64,000 nucleotides of DNA from Plantago elongata (lineage: Eukaryota > Streptophyta > Magnoliopsida > Lamiales > Plantaginaceae). Both the position numbers and the translations under genes were made by a program. The stretch's first letter is position 1, and the number at the start of each line of letters is the position of its first letter. The notes below the pieces were generated by a model. It was given only the letters and a program-made list of their open reading frames with translations, searched no databases and was not told the origin of the DNA. Of the stretch, positions 59,421 to 64,000 are shown piece after piece. The DNA lies in NCBI GenBank assembly GCA_036897095.1, contig JAYMSP010000056.1, forward strand, positions 35,029 through 99,028, given 5' to 3'.

Positions 59421-60688
59421 TTTTATTTTAAGTACTTTTGCAATAAATAATGCATCTACACTTGTGCTGGTTAAATAAATTATGTATCTGATGATTACTC
59501 CAGATTAACACATGTATAATGCTACGAAGAATCATGATCAAGTGGATGTGCATCGAAATAATAAAAGAGGAGCATTCTTCAAGTTGTTAAGTGGTTTTCT
59601 TTTATGAAACAACAAAATTATATTTAATGATTACTTAAACGTCTCATTGACAACACGAGCATAAAGAATCCTCGTACTTTACATCAAAAGTCAAAACCAT
59701 CCAAGGCAAAATTTCCACAGTTGAAGAATGGTACTACAGTCCATCACCTAGACGGCTAGACACCTCCAATGTGTAATTGCATTATTATGTTCAACTTATC
59801 TGCTAGTTTCATGCATATGTCTGCTATTGAGGAGTACTCCAGCTGACGCTAGTTTGGTTCGGAGTGTTACGGAGGTACGGCCTAGGGGCATATCATTCCT
59901 ATAGACTCCACTGCTACGGTTTAATATTTTCAAAAGATAAATGTAACTCGAACCCCCACCTTATTAATTAGAGGGGAAGCGTATTAATAACTGAATTGTA
60001 CTTGTCCACTCCACCGTTACATTGAATGAAGAGCACCATTGGTATCCGGATTTGAAAGAAAGCATGAGTACTAAAATATAAAAACGAGAAGAGGCCAAAA
60101 GGTAACTTTTGGTGTTTGTGTAATAATCAGTTTACCCCATAAACATCAATTTGCCCTTTAACGATTCATTCAAAGTCCGATTTGTTCTTTTCGTTAAAAC
60201 TTGTGATCAAATACTACCCGAGTCCAATTTTGACTATTTTTCCAGTTATCATCTTGTGTGTAGTACTAATAATTGAATGTTAGCTGGATAATCAAAGGAG
60301 AATGAATGAATGATGGGATTCAAAAGGGATATGTTAGAAGATTGGAAATGAAATTCATGGAGAAAAGCTAGCTATTACTCTCGAAATTAGATGTAGAAAG
60401 TGGTGGCGGTGTGGAAAAATATTTTTAATTTAATTTGATTATAGTGAAAGAATATTTGAAAGCTTGATATAATTTTAAGTACTATGAACAATTTTTATGC
60501 TCTTATAAACGTTGATTCTAAGTTATAAACTTATGTTTGGATTAAAAAATGAAAATAAATGCGAGTTGGAGCATATTTAATTAATAATTCAATAGAAAAT
60601 AAAGTTCCAGCGGATGTTATGATTAATTAATCTGGTAAATGTGGATAATGGATACCCACGTTGATTGAACTTGGATCCCATCTTAAAA
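59421..60688. other. Intergenic
   Basis: About 59870-60010 contains AACTCGAACCCCCACCTTATTAAT-like sequence reminiscent of a tRNA-derived repeat, with no clear ends. Otherwise AT-rich and without a gene. Confidence 0.4.
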
Positions 60689-60901
60689 TACTCTCTTCAC
60701 CCCGTTAGAAATGAAATATTTGAAAAAAGCTCAATTTTAAAGAAAATATGTAGTATGTGGTTAAGAATGAGTTTGAGAAAATATATGTGGTGGAAAATGA
60801 GTTGTATGGTGAGGTTATTGCAAAAAATGAAAAAATGTTTCGTTTGTAATGGAACGATCAAAACGGAAAAATATTTTGTTTGTAATGGGACGGAGGGAGT
60901 A
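60689..60901. mobile_element. Stowaway MITE
   Basis: The element (60691-60899) starts CTCTCTTCACCCCGTTAGAA and ends TAATGGGACGGAGGGAG. The right end is the classic Stowaway terminus (CTCCCTCCGTCCCATTA inverted), and TA flanks both sides. The left end is partly diverged. An internal duplicate of TTTCGTTTGTAATGGAACGA lies next to the right end. Confidence 0.85.
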
Positions 60902-61169
60902 TATAATTGGGCATTATATAACAGTATGAATGAAAGAATTGAACTTTCAAACTTCAACTAAGACTGGTAAAAAAAATTGAACTTTCAAACTTCAACTAAG
61001 ACTGGTAAAAATTTCACCATAGAAAAATACGTAGACTAGGTAAATTTTGAGTTTTTGGCCAGTAGCAAAATTGTATACTTCTTTCACCAATTCATTCTAT
61101 ATAAAGTTGCCCAAAGTAGGAGCCTTGATCATAAGCCAGTTTCTAAAGTCTAATTCTTAAAACATAATT
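60902..61169 (+). promoter_or_regulatory. GST promoter region with TATA box
   Basis: TATATAAA at 61098-61105 lies about 65 bp before the ATG at 61170. A tandem duplication of AATTGAACTTTCAAACTTCAACTAAGACTGGTAAAAA-type sequence (about 40 bp) occurs at 60938-61010, just upstream. The Stowaway element ends about 200 bp from the TATA box. Confidence 0.6.
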
Positions 61170-62081
61170 ATGGCTGAGATAAAGTTGTTGGGTACTGAAG
61201 CAAGTTTCCCATGTGCCAGGATTGTTTGGGCACTGAAACACAAAGGGATACCCTTTGAGTTTGTGGAGCAAGATTTACTGAACAAGAGTCCTCTGCTTGT
61301 GGAAATGAACCCGGTCCACAAGAAAGTTCCCGTCTTGATACATGATGGTAAGCCGATTGCTGAGTCGTTGGTAATCCTCGAGTACATCGACGAGACGTGG
61401 AAGGACATCAACCCTTTGTTGCCTGAGGATCCGTATGAGAGAGCCATAGCTCGGTTCTGGGCCAAATTCAATGATGAGAAGGTATTGTCATGAGTAACAG
61501 TTGCTTTCTGTTATAGTATATGAAATGATTATCTGCACTCTTTCTTGAAATTCTTGGTCATGTAACTATTGACTAGATCTAGTTGTATCTTTTAACTATT
61601 GACTAGAGCTGTAGGCTTACTAAACATGGTGGCTGGATGCTTGAAATGATTGTTTTAGATTCATCTGTACTGATATATAACAACTCAATATTCTAAGTTG
61701 TAACATAGATCTGAAATGTTACAGGTTGTTCTTAGTTCTTGGCAAGCTATGGTCTCGGATGGAGACCAAAAGGCAATAGAAACCGCACAAGAAGCACTGG
61801 CACACCTAGAGAAGCAGATCGTGGAGAAAAAGTTTTTCGCAGGAGAAGAAATTGGATACCTAGACATAGTTGTGGGTTGGATCTCCCTATGGCTTATTGC
61901 CATGGAACAAGTTGGTGGCATCAAGCTTCTAGACCCGGCGAAATTCCCTTCACTCACTGAATGGACTAAGAACTTTGTGCAGGTTCCGGTTATTCAAGAA
62001 AGCCTTCCACCAAAGGAGAGTGTGGTTAAGTACTTCCAGTTTGGACTCGATTATATGCGCTCAATGGCTGCTAAAAAGTAG
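61170..62081 (+). CDS. Tau-class glutathione S-transferase, two exons
   Basis: This is a cytosolic enzyme that conjugates glutathione to electrophiles such as xenobiotics and oxylipins. Exons 61170-61481 and 61725-62081 (AAG|GTATTG, TTACAG|GTTGTT) join in frame to 222 residues, normal for the class. One intron at this position is the usual tau-class structure. The thioredoxin-like N-terminal domain (about 1-80) has the catalytic serine at S12 ([18 protein letters not shown]), the [10 protein letters not shown] loop and the glutathione-binding E-S pair in [15 protein letters not shown]. The helical C-terminal domain (about 90-222) has [16 protein letters not shown]. The start ATG opens MAEIKLLG, as in relatives. 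An AATAAA lies at 62145. The substrate is unknown; the S12 context FPCAR instead of FSRR is a little unusual. Confidence 0.95.
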
Positions 62082-62802
62082 TAAATCACTCGTTCCATCA
62101 TGCTGTGTGGGGTTTAATTAGCAATGTTGATGATGCATTAGTTTAATAAAAAAGTTTGTTGGACCATTAATTACTCCTTCATATTTTTTAAGAAGTGTTT
62201 AAAAGAAAGGAAAATTCTACACAATTGTAAATTTGACATTGAACTATAGTACTTTTAGATAACCTGAAAATTGAACAATTTTATTGTTTTATCTACCTTT
62301 TAAATTTAGGATAAAACAACTAAATAAGACTCCTACAACTAGTAAAGCATGTCAAACACAATCCATTGAGGAAAAATCTGATTTTAAACACAGAGATAGA
62401 AATATCTCGATTAACAAACAAAACACGAGGTAGAAAAATCTTGATAAGTAGTTATTATAACACAAGTAACATGTAAATAGCCAATAGCAATGAACCAGTA
62501 AAAACAAGAGCAGCACTCAATCTACAAAATATATGTGCTGCAGTATTAACTTTTCCATCAAAATAACAGGCAACTTGGAAATAGCTAATAGCAATGAGCC
62601 AGTTAAACGAGAGCAGTAGCGTTTGGTAAAGGTGCCAACATGTTCAAAATATAAAATCTACAGACCACCTGTTTCCATCTGCATAGCTAAACAGAGCCAA
62701 AATTTCCATCCATGCAAAGTCTCAGAGCAACCCAAGAAAGCCGAAACACAACTGAATCATCTAGCACATATGGACAGAACAGAGCTGAATTTCCCACAAG
62801 CC
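62082..62802. other. Intergenic between GST and the F-box copy 3
   Basis: AACTTGGAAATAGC-type strings are repeated (CATGTAAATAGCCAATAGCAATGAACCAGTAAA near 62470 and GGAAATAGCTAATAGCAATGAGCCAGTTAAA near 62575). No gene is seen. Confidence 0.5.
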
Positions 62803-63351
62803 CTATTTCACCCATGCATGGAATCTCAGTTTGTAACCATTGGAGCATGGATCAGTGGCGTTGCTATGTCGCTCATATTCCCAAAATTTAGAACGAACCC
62901 AGAATTTGTCCCAGTCATTATCATAAACGGGCTCATCTTTGACTTTCAGATCTTTTATTTGCTCAAAACATCTTTTCCCTAAATCACCCTCCAGATCAAC
63001 ATTATCACATATACGAAGACCAAGTGACTCAAGGAGTGGGCATCCATCAAGAACCGCTTTCAAACCTTCATTTGACATTTCACACCCGATGAGCCGAAGG
63101 TGGAGCAGGCCAGGCATGCTTTTTGCAACTGGCAATATCGGTATGAAAAATGACGAAACAGATTAAATGTGAATGATTTTAACATGGGGAGCAAGTGCCC
63201 TATCTCTTTAACATATCCAGATGAGATCTCCGAGATACAGTAAATATGAAGCTCTTCCAAGTGTGGAAGGTTTTTAACTGCTTTAATCAGACCATGGCCT
63301 GATAGTTCACTGTTGTAACCTGCAATTCTTAGACGTTTGATCTGACTACAT
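62803..63351 (-). pseudogene. F-box/LRR paralogue 3, LRR exon only, frameshifted
   Basis: This matches the second exon of the 17.4-kb F-box/LRR gene. A splice acceptor (TTGGCAG|ATGTAG) at 63351 opens RCSQIKRLRIAGYNSELSGH and LPHLEELHIYC, up to GHLLPMLKSFTFN. The frame is then lost near a T run at about 63145. A second frame continues LPVAKSMPGLLHLRLIGCEM, DGCPLLESLGLRICDNV and GKRCFEQIKDLKV, and stops at 62803. The paralogue has a run of residues at the shift that is missing here. No F-box exon is seen up to 64000; the first exon could lie outside, since the intact gene has a 2.5-kb intron. It is either a pseudogene or one sequencing error from an intact exon. Confidence 0.7.
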
Positions 63352-64000
63352 CTGCCAATACCATAAAAAAATAGGATGAGCATGAGATACGGCTACTCTT
63401 AATTGATAACGAAACTCTAAAACAACTTAAGCATCCAACATTAAAAGGAAACTCATAATCAACTAGCAAAGATGCTAATTTAAAAGGAGGCTCGCTGGCC
63501 CTTCCTTAAAGGGCATAATTGTTACATATGCACACAAAGTCCCACATCACCTAGATAATACACTCAGATCAAATGCACAGCACACCGTTGATCCTGTGTT
63601 TGAAATTCAGCAACAACTTTGTTCCCTTTGTATAATTCTAATCCAAGTTAGATCTCCTGTCTATACTGAAGCAATGTGTTTGTTCCAGAAAGTGAAATGC
63701 TTCAAAAGTCTAGGAAATGGATATGCAATTGCATTGTTAAATCGTGTCCATGAGCAGTGGTGACAGGATAGTTATGAAGGTTCAGCCTTCAAACATCTAT
63801 AGATAGACCACAGCCGAAAAATAAAGATACCAAACAAGCAAAATTACGAACCCCGGACAAAGAAACGCAGGATAGTGGACAAAATGCAGATTCCCTCAAT
63901 TGCATATGACTCATGAGGATCTTATTTCCAATCAACCAAACCATTAACCACCAAACAAACCACACACACAAATCGAAAAATCGATATATTCCAATGCTTA
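63352..64000. other. Possible intron of the third F-box copy, or intergenic
   Basis: No coding sequence is recognised on either strand. By analogy with the intact paralogue this may be intron. Confidence 0.4.

Noticed and set aside
1-64000. A new multi-gene biological system
   Set aside because: All confident genes belong to known plant families, are separated by kilobases of repeats and share no regulatory signal I can see; nothing supports a new system beyond the repeat structures reported.

Overview
This is a nuclear segment of a flowering plant. The genes have many short exons with GT..AG introns, and the genes present (plant DDB1, a FYVE-type FAB1 lipid kinase, a tau-class glutathione transferase, a type-C response regulator, hybrid proline-rich proteins) are plant families. 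The AT-rich intergenic DNA is full of MITEs, SINEs and decayed retroelements. A eudicot, probably an asterid of the Lamiales type, is my guess from general resemblance only; the sequence does not prove it.

Layout. 0.2-8.8 kb: complete 19-exon DDB1 on the minus strand. 9-11 kb: repeats and a very short tRNA-derived SINE with a perfect 13-bp target duplication. 11.1-11.6 kb: two-exon type-C response regulator (minus). 12.2-15 kb: a fold-back MITE, then about 2 kb rich in AATGTT motifs downstream of a promoter/5'-UTR-like stretch. 17.4-20.9 kb: two-exon F-box/LRR gene (minus) whose intron holds SINE-like and duplicated segments. 21.7-23 kb: decayed MULE transposase. 23.5-32.4 kb: two hybrid proline-rich protein genes in an inverted duplication, with two opposite-facing decayed Copia elements between the arms. 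33.8-35.2 kb: frameshifted second F-box/LRR copy. 35.8-40.9 kb: nested transposon debris (two Harbinger-type elements sharing a TTA, two hAT-like elements, a minisatellite, an RNase H remnant). 41.0-52.2 kb: complete FAB1 (PIKfyve-type) gene (minus) with an inferred 5'-UTR intron. 52.7-57.1 kb: an hAT element and a LINE ORF1 remnant broken by poly-G tracts. 58.8-59.4 kb: intronless USP-like gene. 61.2-62.1 kb: tau GST. 62.8-63.4 kb: third F-box/LRR copy, frameshifted and lacking its first exon inside the window.

The genes do not form a pathway or an operon. DDB1 and the F-box proteins both belong to ubiquitin-ligase biology but to different complexes (CUL4 and SCF), and their proximity is probably chance. 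I found no convincing new multi-gene system. The most informative structures are the SINE with intact target duplications, the HyPRP inverted duplication, the transposon with an exact 8-bp target duplication inside a minisatellite, and the decaying F-box/LRR family. Exon boundaries were placed by hand from splice signals and reading frame; all three large gene models close in frame.
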